The position numbers were made by a program, and so were the translations under genes. Shown piece by piece: positions 15,989 through 25,360 of a DNA stretch of 33,201 nucleotides; within the stretch, counting starts at the first letter, position 1; every line of letters begins with the position of its first letter. Under the pieces are notes generated by a model. It saw only the letters and a list, made by a program, of their open reading frames with translations. It was not told where the DNA came from and ran no database searches. Origin of the DNA: Nostoc sp. WHI (GTDB lineage Bacteria > Cyanobacteriota > Cyanobacteriia > Cyanobacteriales > Nostocaceae); assembly GCF_015714725.1 (NCBI RefSeq), contig NZ_WBKM01000236.1:1-33201 (forward strand), given 5' to 3'.

Positions 15989-16603
15989 ATGAGTCGTCCT
16001 CGAATCATTCAACCTGGTCAAAGCTATACATTCAGCAAATATTTTGAACTTCCGTTTTCTCCAGAAGATATTCTTGCTGAACTTGGCTGTTCCTACAAAC
16101 GTGAACGGTTGCAATTACCAAAAACAGAATTTCTTCCTGAGATAATTGCAGAATTACACCGAGTCATTGACCGTAACCTCCGACGTGTAAAGCTACTTAG
16201 TGAGGATGCACGCAAGCAAGCAATTATTGCACCGATATTACTAGAAGTTTGCGAAATTGCCGAAACTCAATTGAATATTGAGTATCCCATTAGTGTTAGT
16301 GACCAACTAAAAGGCAGCTTGGATTACTACATTAATAAAGGAAAGAGATTGTTAGTAATTGAAGCGAAACAAGCAGATTTAAGTAGAGGCTTTACCCAAT
16401 TAGCAGTTGAGTTGATTGCACTTGATCAATGGATAGATTCAGAATTGCCAGTTCTTTATGGATCTGTAACGACTGGTGAAGATTGGCGATTTGCAATATA
16501 TAACCGTCAGGAAAAACAGATAATCGAAGACTTCAAATTATATCGGGTACCTGAAGAATTAACTGAATTAACTCACATTTTAGTTGGCATACTGAGCAAT
16601 TAG
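15989..16603 (+). CDS. PD-(D/E)XK-like nuclease-fold protein, paralogue B
   Basis: 204 aa, clearly paralogous to the protein encoded at 13194-13823. Shared blocks are QSYTFSKYFE, QLKGSLDYYI, LLVIEAKQADLSRGFTQL and VTTGEDWRFA. The active-site pattern D-(x)n-ExK is complete (LDY and IEAK). Between the blocks identity is low, so the duplication is old. The two genes lie on opposite strands around the dehydrogenase and two pseudogenes. ATG at 15989; no strong ribosome-binding site. The function is unknown. A nuclease or nuclease-derived DNA-binding role is inferred only from the fold motif. Confidence 0.65.
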   Translation: MSRPRIIQPGQSYTFSKYFELPFSPEDILAELGCSYKRERLQLPKTEFLPEIIAELHRVIDRNLRRVKLLSEDARKQAIIAPILLEVCEIAETQLNIEYPISVSDQLKGSLDYYINKGKRLLVIEAKQADLSRGFTQLAVELIALDQWIDSELPVLYGSVTTGEDWRFAIYNRQEKQIIEDFKLYRVPEELTELTHILVGILSN

Positions 16604-16698
16604 AACACAAAAGTTATTCGTTATAAAACCAACTCTCTAAAATTCAGTAACAGATTCAAACCCTGAAAGTTCTATAACCTCTAAAATAGTACGTTAGA

Positions 16699-16775
16699 TG
16701 TAGGTTGGGTGGAGCGGAGCGCAACCCAACACATATCAGGATGTTGGGTTACGCAAAGCCTCCACCCAACCTACA
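16699..16775. repeat. 77-bp hairpin dispersed repeat between convergent genes
   Basis: An extended inverted repeat. The outer stem is TGTAGGTTGGGTGGA (16699-16713) with TCCACCCAACCTACA (16761-16775). The inner stem is CAACCCAACA with TGTTGGGTT. A T-run follows at 16776. It lies between the convergent ends of the genes at 15989-16603 and 16817-18748, so it may act as a bidirectional terminator. The GTAGGTTGGGT text is typical of a MITE-like repeat family in cyanobacteria. Confidence 0.8.
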
Positions 16776-16816
16776 ATTTTTTTTGCAACATTTTAGCCAA
16801 GACAGGCCACTACTAA

Positions 16817-18748
16817 TTAAGACTCCATCTCAGCCAATTCTAACCAGCGTTCAGTTGCCACATCAATGGCTTTCTTGAGCTTTTCCACCTGGTCGTAGAG
16901 TTTTTGTACTTGGCTATAATTCCCCGCCGAAACATTCGCTAGTGTTTTCTCAACTTCTACCTTCTCAGCTTCTAACTGGGCAATTTTACCTTCCAACTGT
17001 TCAAATTCTCGCTTTTCCCAATTAGATAATCTCCGCTGCTTTTGATTTTCTCCACCTTTGGGCGAAGCCGCAACATTTTGGACTTCGACATTTTTGGGCT
17101 TATCTTTAGTATTAGCAGCTTGTTGCAGTGCTGCTTCTTCAGCTTTTTTATAGTCCAGATAAATTGAGTAATTACCTGGATATTGCCGGAGATTACCGCC
17201 TTCCTCAAAGGAAAATACTGTGTCGATGGTACGATCAAGAAAGTAGCGATCGTGAGAAACTACAATTACACATCCGGCAAAATCTTCTAAATAATCCTCT
17301 AATACTGCTAATGTCTGTACATCTAAATCGTTTGTCGGTTCATCTAATATCAAGACATTGGGCGCACTCATCAAAACTCGCAACAGAAATAATCGGCGCT
17401 TTTCTCCACCTGAAAGTTTATTAATTGGGGCGTACTGCTGATTACCAGGAAACAGAAACCGCTCCAACATTTGGGAAGCAGTAATTTGAGTCCCATCGGT
17501 GATTTTGATAAATTCTCCTTCTTCTTTGATGTAGTCAATCACGCGCTGATTTTCGTTTAAGGCTGTGAGCAATTCTTCAGAATGTTGGTCAAAATAACCG
17601 ATGTGAACTGTAGTACCAATTTCTGCAATGCCGGAATCTGGCTTAACCCGCCCAATAATCATATCCATTAAAGTGGATTTACCAGCACCATTAGCGCCAA
17701 TGATGCCGATACGGTCTTCTGGGCTAAATTCGTAGGTAAAATTATTAATTAGGGTACGTCCGTTGTATGCTTTAGAAACTTGATTTAATTCAATAACTTT
17801 TTTGCCAATGCGACGACCAACTGTAGAGATATCAACTTTACCCTGAACTTGTTTAAATTCAGTATCCCGGAGAGCATGAGCGCGGTCAATTCTAGCTTTT
17901 TGCTTAGTACTTCTGGCTTTCGGCCCTTTTTTGAGCCATTCCAACTCGCGCCGCAACAAGCCTTGATGTTTACGTTGACTGCTTACGGCAGATTCTTCAG
18001 CTAAGGCTTTCTTTTCGAGGTAATATGAATAGTTACCTGTATAAGTGTAAATGTCGCCTCGGTCTATTTCAATGATTCTATTAGTAACTTTATCTAAAAA
18101 GTAGCGATCGTGGGTAATGAGAAAAAGTGCACCGCGATAACGATTTAAATAACTTTGTAACCATTCTACAGAAAGAGCATCGAGATGGTTTGTCGGCTCA
18201 TCCATGAGCAAAACATCGGGTTCGGCTAGCAACGCTGATGCTAGGGCAATACGCTTGCGATAGCCTCCAGATAAAGTGCTTATTTTGGCCTCAAAGTCAA
18301 AAATTCCTAATTTTGTGAGGATGATTTTGGCGTTAGTTTCTAGTTCCCAAGCACCACTGGTATCCATCCGTTGCATCACAACAGAAAGGCGAGACATCAG
18401 TTGGCTATCATCTGGATAGTGAGCTAATTTATCTGAAAGTTCTTCATACTCACGCACCAAAGACATGTGTTCGCCACTGTCGGCAAAAACTTGCTCTAAA
18501 ACTGTGTGATTTTCATCTAAATCTGGCAGCTGGGGTAGGTAGATAATTTTAGAACCAGAGTTAACTAAAATTTGACCGCTATCAATTGATTCTAGACCAG
18601 CTATCATTTTTAAGAGAGTTGATTTACCAGAACCGTTAGTACCAATTAAGCCAACTTTATCGGTGGCATCGAGGCTAAAGCTAGCATCTTTTAAGATTTC
18701 TTTGATGCCAAAGTCTTTTTTGACTGATTGAAGTGTAATGATACTCAT
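16817..18748 (-). CDS. ABC-F family ATPase (Uup/EttA-like)
   Basis: 643 aa with two complete ABC domains and no membrane segments, as expected of ABC-F proteins that act on ribosomes. Domain 1: Walker A GTNGSGKSTLLK, signature LSGGYRKRIALASAL, Walker B VLLMDEPTNHLD. Domain 2: GANGAGKSTLMD, LSGGEKRRLFLLRVL and LILDEPTNDLD. The linker between them is rich in basic residues (KKGPKARSTKQKARIDRA), the P-site tRNA interaction motif region of the family. The C-terminus (about 560-643) is a charged coiled coil as in Uup. ATG at 18748. Its ribosome role is known for the family; Uup-like versus EttA-like assignment rests on the C-terminal coiled coil. Confidence 0.92.
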   Translation of the reverse strand: MSIITLQSVKKDFGIKEILKDASFSLDATDKVGLIGTNGSGKSTLLKMIAGLESIDSGQILVNSGSKIIYLPQLPDLDENHTVLEQVFADSGEHMSLVREYEELSDKLAHYPDDSQLMSRLSVVMQRMDTSGAWELETNAKIILTKLGIFDFEAKISTLSGGYRKRIALASALLAEPDVLLMDEPTNHLDALSVEWLQSYLNRYRGALFLITHDRYFLDKVTNRIIEIDRGDIYTYTGNYSYYLEKKALAEESAVSSQRKHQGLLRRELEWLKKGPKARSTKQKARIDRAHALRDTEFKQVQGKVDISTVGRRIGKKVIELNQVSKAYNGRTLINNFTYEFSPEDRIGIIGANGAGKSTLMDMIIGRVKPDSGIAEIGTTVHIGYFDQHSEELLTALNENQRVIDYIKEEGEFIKITDGTQITASQMLERFLFPGNQQYAPINKLSGGEKRRLFLLRVLMSAPNVLILDEPTNDLDVQTLAVLEDYLEDFAGCVIVVSHDRYFLDRTIDTVFSFEEGGNLRQYPGNYSIYLDYKKAEEAALQQAANTKDKPKNVEVQNVAASPKGGENQKQRRLSNWEKREFEQLEGKIAQLEAEKVEVEKTLANVSAGNYSQVQKLYDQVEKLKKAIDVATERWLELAEMES

Positions 18749-18784
18749 AGAATTTAGTCAAATAAATATAGAGATTTTTTTCTC

Positions 18785-18808
18785 ACGCAGAGGCGCAGAG
18801 ACGCAGAG
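18785..18808. repeat. ACGCAGAGGCGCAGAG-type intergenic repeat
   Basis: Short iterated ACGCAGAG units upstream of the ABC-F gene. Related text occurs at 22776-22820. Such repeats are very common between Nostoc genes. Confidence 0.6.
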
Positions 18809-18875
18809 AAAGAAAAGAGGAGGAAGGGAGTAGTTGGTAGGTAAGGTATGTTGCTTACCTAACATTGGCTGAGTT

Positions 18876-19295
18876 TTAGACAAATAAATCTAAGGGTAAA
18901 TGTCCATACATTTCGTTGATTCCCTTTTCGTCGTAAGACTGACAAGATATTAATACTCCACGATGATGTCCAGCATAGGAATCAAGATAACACAAGCCGT
19001 TTTTACCATTCAATTTGATATAAACCGGGCCTTCAGGTGTAAGTAAATTATTTGGTGGTTCATAACCTAAAGCCAGAGAATAGGTCTTCATAGCCAGTAT
19101 TCCTTCTTCTGCTGTATCAGCACAAATTCCTAAAATTTGATAATCAGCAAGGTTGGTGAGCAAAATTAAGGCATTACGAATTACAGCTTTTTCGGACGGT
19201 TTGAGGATAGGCGCGATATCTAGACAGTTAAATTTATTCAGTAATTTTTTCGCTTCTTCAGCAGTGAGATTGTGATGATTGTTGGGGGTTAGCAT
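18876..19295 (-). CDS. DUF1824 family protein
   Basis: 139 aa, soluble. The sequence pattern LGICADTAEEGILAMKTYSLALGY, followed by GPVYIKLNGKNGLCYLDSYAGHHRGVLISCQS, fits the cyanobacterial DUF1824 family, which has no assigned function. It has no signal peptide or transmembrane helix. ATG at 19295. It is on the same strand as the ABC-F gene (127 bp) and the SPFH gene (107 bp upstream), but the spacers are long enough for separate promoters. The distribution I know is cyanobacteria and related plastid lineages, so it is probably a housekeeping or photosynthesis-linked protein; that is inference. Confidence 0.75.
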   Translation of the reverse strand: MLTPNNHHNLTAEEAKKLLNKFNCLDIAPILKPSEKAVIRNALILLTNLADYQILGICADTAEEGILAMKTYSLALGYEPPNNLLTPEGPVYIKLNGKNGLCYLDSYAGHHRGVLISCQSYDEKGINEMYGHLPLDLFV

Positions 19296-19402
19296 AGACT
19301 TCGTTTATTACATATCTTGATTTTTCTGTTGTGTTTAAGTTGGGACTAGCCCAACTTACTATGTATTATTTACTCGAATCAAAGCCTGGACTTCGCTCGA
19401 CT

Positions 19403-20251
19403 TTAAGGTTGATTTGGTACATTGCCAAGGTTGAATATGAAGGGAACGCCGCTTTTTGAGTCTCCACCCATAACGAGGACTTTTGGCATCTGAGCGCCGC
19501 CACTCTTCCAAGCTTCAATTGCTTCTTTTTGTAGAACCAACTGTCCCCCTTGGGCTTTGAGTGTCTCTGCTAAGAGTCTTTGAGATTCTGCCTTACCTTT
19601 AGCACGATTAACGTCTGCTTGTGCCTCTTGTTCAGCTTCTCGTGCTACATAAACGGCTCTTTGCGCCCGCTGTTCAGCAATTTGTTTTTCTTCCACTGCT
19701 TTGGCAAATTCTGGTGAGAACGCTAAGTCAACTACGCTAGTATCTAACACAATTATCCCATATTTGTCTAAGCGATCGCCTAAAGCATTATCAAAATCTT
19801 CTTTCAATTCAGTTCTTTTGGTTATTGCTTCTTCTACTGTTCTTCTAGCTGCTGCAATTTTAAATGCTTCTTGTGTCTGAGGTGCAATGATTTTTGATAC
19901 AATATTTTCTAAGGTTCCTTGTTTCCTTCTAATTTCAACTACCTGTATGGGATCAAGGCGAAAGTTAATCGCAAATCTTGCAGATAAATTTTGCAAATCC
20001 TTAGTAGAACTCTCCGCCGGAACTTCAAATTTCTGCACTGTCAAATCATACACATCGATCACTGAGATAAAAGGCGGTTTTACGTGAATACCTTCCAATA
20101 AAGCGCCATCTCTAGCTTTACCCAAGATGCTGATCACTGCTGCTTGTCCTGGGGTGATAATAATAAAGGAACTTAGTCCAATAATTACCAGTATTGCTAA
20201 CACAATTCCAAAAACTGTGGTTTGCCAATTTCCCAATTGCTGATTTTTCAA
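19403..20251 (-). CDS. SPFH domain / prohibitin family membrane protein
   Basis: 282 aa. One N-terminal transmembrane helix (GIVLAILVIIGLSSFIII, about residues 14-31), then the SPFH domain beginning TPGQAAVISILGKARDGALLEG, and a long Ala/Glu/Gln-rich coiled coil (about 170-245, AVEEKQIAEQRAQRAVYVAREAE). This is the prohibitin topology: a membrane-anchored ring-forming scaffold, often controlling membrane proteases. The only plausible start is TTG at 20251, preceded by GGAGACAGGAAC, which gives a good ribosome-binding site; the ATG just upstream is out of frame and closes at once. The unusual start is worth noting but is supported by the intact transmembrane helix. Confidence 0.88.
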   Translation of the reverse strand: MKNQQLGNWQTTVFGIVLAILVIIGLSSFIIITPGQAAVISILGKARDGALLEGIHVKPPFISVIDVYDLTVQKFEVPAESSTKDLQNLSARFAINFRLDPIQVVEIRRKQGTLENIVSKIIAPQTQEAFKIAAARRTVEEAITKRTELKEDFDNALGDRLDKYGIIVLDTSVVDLAFSPEFAKAVEEKQIAEQRAQRAVYVAREAEQEAQADVNRAKGKAESQRLLAETLKAQGGQLVLQKEAIEAWKSGGAQMPKVLVMGGDSKSGVPFIFNLGNVPNQP

Positions 20252-20267
20252 GTTCCTGTCTCCATGT

Positions 20268-20309
20268 GAGTAATGAGTGCTGAGTAATGAGTGCTGAGTC
20301 CTGAGTAAA
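20268..20309. repeat. Heptamer repeat, GAGTNNN x 6
   Basis: Six consecutive heptamers: GAGTAAT, GAGTGCT, GAGTAAT, GAGTGCT, GAGTCCT, GAGTAAA. An STRR-type tract in the upstream region of the SPFH gene. The same GAGTGCT unit recurs at 25326-25360 after ccmK4. Confidence 0.8.
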
Positions 20310-20500
20310 ATAGTACGGATAAATTTGAGGGTAGTAAATAGTCAAAAATTTTGCTTTGACTAAAGTAAAGTCTGTTACTTGTTTAAGTTTCTCATCAGTC
20401 TGTCTAAATCAAGTCTTTAATCTTCAGATTCCAGACTCAGCATTGAGGACTCAGAACTGTATTCCGTGCTAATATCAGCTACACGCAACCGCAAAAAGCC

Positions 20501-22309
20501 GTGGCTATTGGATTAAAATCTCATCGGGTATCAAGAAAGGGTAAACATTCAGCGCATCCTCTCCAGCGCCTGTTTGATTATGGACACCAGTATCGTAAAC
20601 AAATTTGGCTGGCGACTACTTATTCTACCCTCAATAAGTTTTTTGACTTGGCACCACCTGGCTTAATTGGCGTCGCAGTAGATGTGGTAGTCAAGCAGCA
20701 GGATTCCATAATTGCACAGTTAGGAGTACACGATGTCTTTGGGCAATTTTTAATTATTTCCTTCCTCACTGTCATTATTTGGATATTAGAATCGGTTTTT
20801 GAGTACGCCTACGCTCGACTTTGGCGGAATTTAGCGCAGAATATTCAGCATGACTTGCGTTTGGATGCATATAAACATTTGCAAGAGTTGGAATTGGCTT
20901 ATTTTGAAGAACGCAGCACTGGCAATTTAATGTCTATCCTCAGCGATGATATTAACCAACTAGAGCGGTTTTTGGATGTGGGAGCAAATGATATCATCCA
21001 AGTTTCTGCAACTGTTTTAATTATTAGCGCTGCTTTCTTTATTTTGGCTCCTAGTGTGGCGTGGATGGCTTTATCGCCAATGCCATTTATCCTCTGGGGT
21101 TCCTTTGCTTATCAACGACTGCTTGCGCCTCGCTATGCTGATGTACGCGAAAAGGTAGGTTTTCTCAACTCGCGTTTATCAAATAATATCAGCGGAATTA
21201 CTACTATTAAAAGTTTTACCGCCGAAGCTTATGAAGCCTCTCGTTTGGAAGTAGATAGTGAAGCTTATCGCCGCAGTAACTCCAAAGCAATTGCTCTTTC
21301 TGCTGCTTTTGTACCGTTAATTCGGATGTTGATTTTGGGAGGTTTCACTGCATTACTATTGTATGGTGGGATGGCAGCAGTTTCTGGAGAAATGTCTGTA
21401 GGTACTTACAGCGTATTAGTGTTTTTAATTCAGCGTTTGCTGTGGCCTTTAACAAGGTTAGGCGAAACATTTGATCAATATCAACGGGCGATGGCTTCTA
21501 CTAATCGAGTCATGAATTTGTTAGATACTCCCATCGCTATTCATACAGGAAATGTAGCCTTACCTGTGGATAAAGTGCGCGGTGAGGTGCAATTTAAAAA
21601 TGTTACTTTTGCCTACCAAGATAGATTTCCAGTTATTAAAAATCTATCTTTGGATATTCCGGCGGGAAAAACCATTGCAATTGTCGGTTCCACTGGTTCC
21701 GGTAAAAGCACTTTAGTCAAACTTTTGTTGCGGTTGTACGAAGTGCAAACTGGAAACATTACTCTGGATGGTATTGACTTACAAAGTTTGAATTTGCAAG
21801 ATTTGCGGCGCTGCATTGGGTTGGTGAGTCAAGATGTCTTTCTATTTCATGGCACTGTAGCGGAGAATATTGCCTATGGCAGTTTTGATACTACAGAGCA
21901 AGAAATTCTTACGGCGGCGACGGTAGCTGAGGCGCACGAATTTATTATCAATCTGCCCCAAGGTTATGAGACAATTGTAGGGGAAAGAGGACAAAAGTTA
22001 TCTGGTGGACAAAGACAACGGATTGCGATCGCCCGTGCAGTCTTAAAGAATCCCCCTATTTTGATTTTAGATGAAGCAACCTCGGCGGTAGATAATGAAA
22101 CAGAAGCCGCAATCCAGCGATCGCTCGAACGGATTACAGTAGATAGAACTACAATTGCGATCGCTCATCGTCTTTCCACTATCCGCAATGCCGATTGCAT
22201 TTATGTCATGGAACATGGGAAATTAGTAGAGTCGGGAACCCATGAGCAACTGCTACAGAAAGATGAGATTTATTCCAGTCTCTGGCGTGTACAGTCAGGT
22301 TTGAGATAA
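20501..22309 (+). CDS. ABC exporter, fused permease and ATPase (MsbA/type I family)
   Basis: 602 aa. The N-terminal membrane domain has about six helices (roughly residues 35-330). The C-terminal ATPase has Walker [22 protein letters not shown]-loop [19 protein letters not shown], signature [16 protein letters not shown], Walker [12 protein letters not shown] and switch His in [10 protein letters not shown]. Full-length half-transporter that should act as a homodimer to export a lipid, peptide or polysaccharide-related substrate; the cargo is not readable. The start is GTG at 20501. It is divergent from the SPFH gene and followed 38 bp later by an unknown gene. Confidence 0.92.
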   Translation: MAIGLKSHRVSRKGKHSAHPLQRLFDYGHQYRKQIWLATTYSTLNKFFDLAPPGLIGVAVDVVVKQQDSIIAQLGVHDVFGQFLIISFLTVIIWILESVFEYAYARLWRNLAQNIQHDLRLDAYKHLQELELAYFEERSTGNLMSILSDDINQLERFLDVGANDIIQVSATVLIISAAFFILAPSVAWMALSPMPFILWGSFAYQRLLAPRYADVREKVGFLNSRLSNNISGITTIKSFTAEAYEASRLEVDSEAYRRSNSKAIALSAAFVPLIRMLILGGFTALLLYGGMAAVSGEMSVGTYSVLVFLIQRLLWPLTRLGETFDQYQRAMASTNRVMNLLDTPIAIHTGNVALPVDKVRGEVQFKNVTFAYQDRFPVIKNLSLDIPAGKTIAIVGSTGSGKSTLVKLLLRLYEVQTGNITLDGIDLQSLNLQDLRRCIGLVSQDVFLFHGTVAENIAYGSFDTTEQEILTAATVAEAHEFIINLPQGYETIVGERGQKLSGGQRQRIAIARAVLKNPPILILDEATSAVDNETEAAIQRSLERITVDRTTIAIAHRLSTIRNADCIYVMEHGKLVESGTHEQLLQKDEIYSSLWRVQSGLR

Positions 22310-22347
22310 CTTTCGCGCATTGTTTGTCTCTTAATTACGAATTATTT

Positions 22348-22776
22348 ATGTTTTTTGGTAATAGTCAACCAGAATCAGGTGATAACAAGTGGCGTCACCA
22401 GTTGGATAAGTTTGTCAAAGCAAATCAGCAAGAATTGGCGGCGCTATTTTGGGGATTGTGGTTAGCAAATGGCGATAGTCAGGGTACTGTTGGTATTGAT
22501 TTACAACCAACGCCCCATTTTGTTTATTGTCCGAAAGAGCAGATAGAGAAGTTAAATATTAAGGTTGAAAATCGGCTTCAGGAAATTTTGGGAATTATTG
22601 AGAATAATAAGCCGGAAGTGGAAGTTGTGATGATTGGGATTGGGAAGGGGGAAATTAAGTTAATTCAGTTTGCACCGGAACCAGCACCACCGATTTGTTT
22701 TGAGGAAGCTGGGAAGGATGTGGAGGGGTTATTGGATGTGCTGGAAGAGAGGATGAGGGAGGAGGTTGTTTTTTAA
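22348..22776 (+). CDS. Hypothetical protein, possibly cotranscribed with the ABC exporter
   Basis: 142 aa from the ATG at 22348; an upstream TTG at 22324 would add eight residues. Soluble and acidic. It contains LAALFWGLWLANGDSQGTVG, then FVYCPKEQIEKLN, and a C-terminal EAGKDVEGLLDVLEERMREE. No catalytic motif or named family is recognised. The 38-bp distance from the exporter stop suggests the same transcript. The sequence is protein-like throughout, so I consider it real. Confidence 0.6.
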   Translation: MFFGNSQPESGDNKWRHQLDKFVKANQQELAALFWGLWLANGDSQGTVGIDLQPTPHFVYCPKEQIEKLNIKVENRLQEILGIIENNKPEVEVVMIGIGKGEIKLIQFAPEPAPPICFEEAGKDVEGLLDVLEERMREEVVF

Positions 22777-22820
22777 CGCAGAGGAACGCTAAGGGAAGCG
22801 CAGAGGAACGCAGAGGAAGA
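22776..22820. repeat. GCAGAGGAACGC-type intergenic repeat
   Basis: ACGCAGAGGAACGC occurs twice in 45 bases, directly after the stop of the preceding gene. It is related to 18785-18808. The rest of the 348-bp spacer up to 23124 is AT-rich with no gene visible; its last part carries short TAACTC-like iterations. A promoter for the ParA gene should be here but cannot be pinned. Confidence 0.55.
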
Positions 22821-23124
22821 TAAGAACTTTGCGTTTATTGTTTAGTTAATTGCTTTATTGCTACTGGTGGCTATCTATCGCCAAGCAAAAATATTAGCCC
22901 TATGTTCCGCCTCCCAAGCTCAAAATAACTGGAATTAATAGAATTTTGTAGAGTTAATGGCTTCTGAATTTTATTGTTACGAGTTTTAATGTTAAATAAG
23001 GTCACACAAAGGAGTATATTCATCATTAGGGACTTAAGAGTGGTGACTAGAAGGAGGACAAAGAGGAGAATAATAACTTCTAACTCTTAACTCAGCACTT
23101 AAGAGGCAGCATCGGAAGCAAGCA

Positions 23125-23760
23125 GTGCCAAAAATCATCGCTATTCTCAACGGTAAAGGAGGAGTCGGCAAAACGACTACCGCAGTCAATCTGGCTGCCA
23201 ACTTTGCGAAGAAAAACAAGGTGCTTCTGATTGACGCAGATATTCAAGGTTCTGCCAGTTGGTGGTTTGGGCGCAGTCAGCAGGGAATGGGATTTGATCT
23301 ATCTCAAGAAACTGATCCCACACTTTTAGGTGATTTAGGAAAGATAACAGGTTACGATTTAGTAGTGGTGGATACACCTCCTGCGCTGCGCTCTGAAGCA
23401 TTAGCGGCAGTAGTTGCGATCGCAGATTATCTAGTTTTGCCTTCACCCCCAGCTGCAATGGATTTAGCTATCCTCGTGGAAACAGTCAGGGAAGCCGTTA
23501 TCCCATCGGGAACCCCCCATCGGGTACTGCTCACCAAAGTCGATACGCGAAGTCTAGGGGAAGCACTAGAAGCAAAGAACACTCTGACTCGGCTAGGTAT
23601 TCCGACTTTTAATACCTTGATCCGTGCCTATAAAGCTCATGAACGAGCGGCACTTGAGGGTGTGGCCATTACTCAATGGCGAGGAGGAAATGCACGGGAG
23701 GCAGAGTCAGACTATCGCCGTGCAGCTGATGAATTACAGCGTGATTGGAGGAAAAAATAA
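23125..23760 (+). CDS. mcdA: ParA-family ATPase, probable carboxysome-positioning protein McdA
   Basis: 211 aa from a GTG at 23125. Deviant Walker [20 protein letters not shown] with signature Lys11 and Lys16; Walker A' [14 protein letters not shown]; Walker [19 protein letters not shown]. This is a small ParA/MinD-type ATPase that would form nucleoid-bound dimers with ATP. It is not next to a plasmid or chromosomal parB/parS. Instead the next gene, overlapping by one base, is a coiled-coil partner, followed by ccmK3 and ccmK4. That context points to McdA, which spaces carboxysomes over the nucleoid. The standard KGGxGKT Walker A fits the McdA class that keeps the signature lysine, unlike Synechococcus elongatus McdA. 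The assignment is by context plus fold; an orphan ParA remains possible. Confidence 0.75.
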   Translation: MPKIIAILNGKGGVGKTTTAVNLAANFAKKNKVLLIDADIQGSASWWFGRSQQGMGFDLSQETDPTLLGDLGKITGYDLVVVDTPPALRSEALAAVVAIADYLVLPSPPAAMDLAILVETVREAVIPSGTPHRVLLTKVDTRSLGEALEAKNTLTRLGIPTFNTLIRAYKAHERAALEGVAITQWRGGNAREAESDYRRAADELQRDWRKK

Positions 23761-24383
23761 TGGCTAGGAAACAAAGTCTCTCCGACTTATTACAAGAAGA
23801 AGCACAAAAATTTACACCCCCAGAAGGTGAATCTGCGATCGAAGTTGTAGCAGAAGAAATTGCCCAAGAAGAAGCTTCATCAGATGAAGAATCGTCGGCA
23901 CAAACATCTGAGTCAACTTCTACTAAACGCACAAGTCCAACTAAGGCTGATTTAGAAGCAACTGTCAAAGAATTGACAAGTACTTTAGAGACAAGCCATC
24001 AAAAGGAAGCTTCTCTTGAACAGAAAATTGTTGGTTTGCAATCAAAATTATCTAAACAACAAGCAATAGCATCTGAACAAGAAGAATTAACAGAACGGTT
24101 AACAAAAGAACTTGACGAAACAAAAAAAACAGCACTACAACTTGCAGAAGCGAATTCCCAGCTTATAGAAGAAATTAATGCCTCAAAACAAGCAGCAGAA
24201 GCTAATTCCAAACTTGCTGTAGCGGTAAAAGAAACTAGTGCTATAAAATCCGTAAAAGAACACTACAATCCACTTAACTACAAAAAATCACATCGTTCAT
24301 CAGAAAAACTAGCTCAAAATCAACCACAAAATCAACCAAATGAGTATCCTGAAACTTCTAATGAGATGTGGTTACTTGACTAG
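23760..24383 (+). CDS. mcdB: Coiled-coil partner of ParA, probable McdB
   Basis: 207 aa from the ATG at 23760, which overlaps the ParA stop (TAATG). Three parts are visible: a short basic/amphipathic N-terminus ([18 protein letters not shown]), an acidic Ser/Thr/Glu-rich low-complexity stretch (about 20-60) that is probably disordered, and a long coiled coil (about 62-155). The Q/N-rich tail (LAQNQPQNQPN) ends NEMWLLD. The tryptophan four residues from the end is notable because McdB proteins are known for a conserved C-terminal tryptophan used in carboxysome association. McdB proteins stimulate McdA and bind shell components. No enzymatic domain is present. Assignment rests on architecture, neighbour and the tryptophan, not on alignment. 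Confidence 0.68.
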   Translation: MARKQSLSDLLQEEAQKFTPPEGESAIEVVAEEIAQEEASSDEESSAQTSESTSTKRTSPTKADLEATVKELTSTLETSHQKEASLEQKIVGLQSKLSKQQAIASEQEELTERLTKELDETKKTALQLAEANSQLIEEINASKQAAEANSKLAVAVKETSAIKSVKEHYNPLNYKKSHRSSEKLAQNQPQNQPNEYPETSNEMWLLD

Positions 24384-24597
24384 AGTCAGTTACTCAACTG
24401 CTTGAGCAAGAAAATTCCAAAACATACATCAATCTTTAGTCCATAGACTACAGAATAGCTCTAGAACAGGGAGTTGTGAGAAATGAATGGGCAAATCTCT
24501 ACTCCCACCATCTAAGAAAGTTTTCCAAAATGTCAAAATTGGGACTAAACCCACGTACAATTGATATCGCCTATTCCTTAATCCAGGAGCTATTGCC

Positions 24598-24909
24598 ATG
24601 CCAATGGCGGTTGGGGTAATTGAAACTTTAGGTTTTCCTAGTGTCTTAGCAGCAGCAGATGCAATGGTCAAAGCTGCCGCAGTTACTATTGTGTATTATG
24701 GTCAAGCCGAAAGCGCTCGCTTGTTAGTCGCCGTCCGGGGACACGTTGCTGAGGTAAAAAGAGCTGTTGAAGCCGGAATCGCTGCTGGAGAGCAAGTAAA
24801 GGCTGGTGCAGTAATCACCCACTACATCGTTGCCAATCCCCCAGAAAATGTGGAAACCATATTACCAATCCATTTCAATGAAAAATCAGAACCTTTCCGG
24901 ATCTTCTAA
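24598..24909 (+). CDS. ccmK3: Carboxysome shell protein CcmK3 (BMC domain)
   Basis: 103 aa, a single bacterial microcompartment domain. It begins [20 protein letters not shown], with the shell-family strand/helix pattern, and contains the CcmK3-type ending THYIVANPPENVETILPI. The pore loop reads YGQAESARLLVAVRG, without the KIGS pore found in CcmK1/K2, as expected for the CcmK3 branch. CcmK3 is known to form heterohexamers with CcmK4 rather than its own hexamers. ATG at 24598 with AGGAG 9 bases upstream. The next gene is ccmK4, 67 bp away. In beta-cyanobacteria this pair lies apart from the main ccmKLMN operon, as seems the case here. Confidence 0.9.
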   Translation: MPMAVGVIETLGFPSVLAAADAMVKAAAVTIVYYGQAESARLLVAVRGHVAEVKRAVEAGIAAGEQVKAGAVITHYIVANPPENVETILPIHFNEKSEPFRIF

Positions 24910-24976
24910 GCAATTTCGCCATCCAAGTCTGTAGCGAAGCTTCTCATATATCGTTTATTCATACAGGAGATTACTA

Positions 24977-25324
24977 ATGTCATTACAGGCAGTTGGAGCA
25001 CTTGAAACAAAAGGTTTTCCTGCGGTGCTAGCAGCAGCAGATGCTATGGTAAAAGCTGGTCGAGTCACTCTCGTTGGTTATATCAGAGTCGGTAGCGCTC
25101 GCTTTACAGTTAATATTCGTGGCGATGTTTCTGAGGTGAAGACGGCTATGGCTGCTGGTATTGAAGCCGCAGAAAATGTTTATGGCGGTACCCTGGAATC
25201 GTGGGTGATTATTGCTCGTCCCCATGAAAACGTTGAAGCTGTTCTGCCAATTGCTTACACAGAACAAGTCCAAGAGTATCGAGAATCTGTAGAAAATCCC
25301 ATTGTCAGATCAAACAGTCGATGA
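24977..25324 (+). CDS. ccmK4: Carboxysome shell protein CcmK4 (BMC domain)
   Basis: 115 aa. It begins [20 protein letters not shown], the CcmK4-type start, with pore segment [14 protein letters not shown] and the typical [22 protein letters not shown]-terminal extension (about residues 95-115, [16 protein letters not shown]) is polar. Hexamer-forming shell facet protein that would tune metabolite passage together with CcmK3. ATG at 24977 with CAGGAGA just upstream. A strong hairpin follows at 25359-25388, marking the end of the ccmK3-ccmK4 transcript. Confidence 0.93.
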   Translation: MSLQAVGALETKGFPAVLAAADAMVKAGRVTLVGYIRVGSARFTVNIRGDVSEVKTAMAAGIEAAENVYGGTLESWVIIARPHENVEAVLPIAYTEQVQEYRESVENPIVRSNSR

Positions 25325-25325
25325 A

Positions 25326-25360
25326 GAGTGCTGAGTTCCCAGTGCTGAGTGCTGAGTGAA
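25326..25360. repeat. Heptamer repeat after ccmK4, GAGTGCT type
   Basis: Five heptamers: GAGTGCT, GAGTTCC, CAGTGCT, GAGTGCT, GAGTGAA. They start within two bases of the ccmK4 stop. An inverted copy of the same motif family (CAGCACTCAGCACTCAGTACT) occurs at about 25430-25450. Confidence 0.75.

Noticed and set aside
23125..23760. Chromosome or plasmid partition ParA
   Set aside because: No ParB, parS-like repeats or replication genes are nearby; a coiled-coil partner and carboxysome shell genes are. Kept as an alternative in the annotation, not as the main call.
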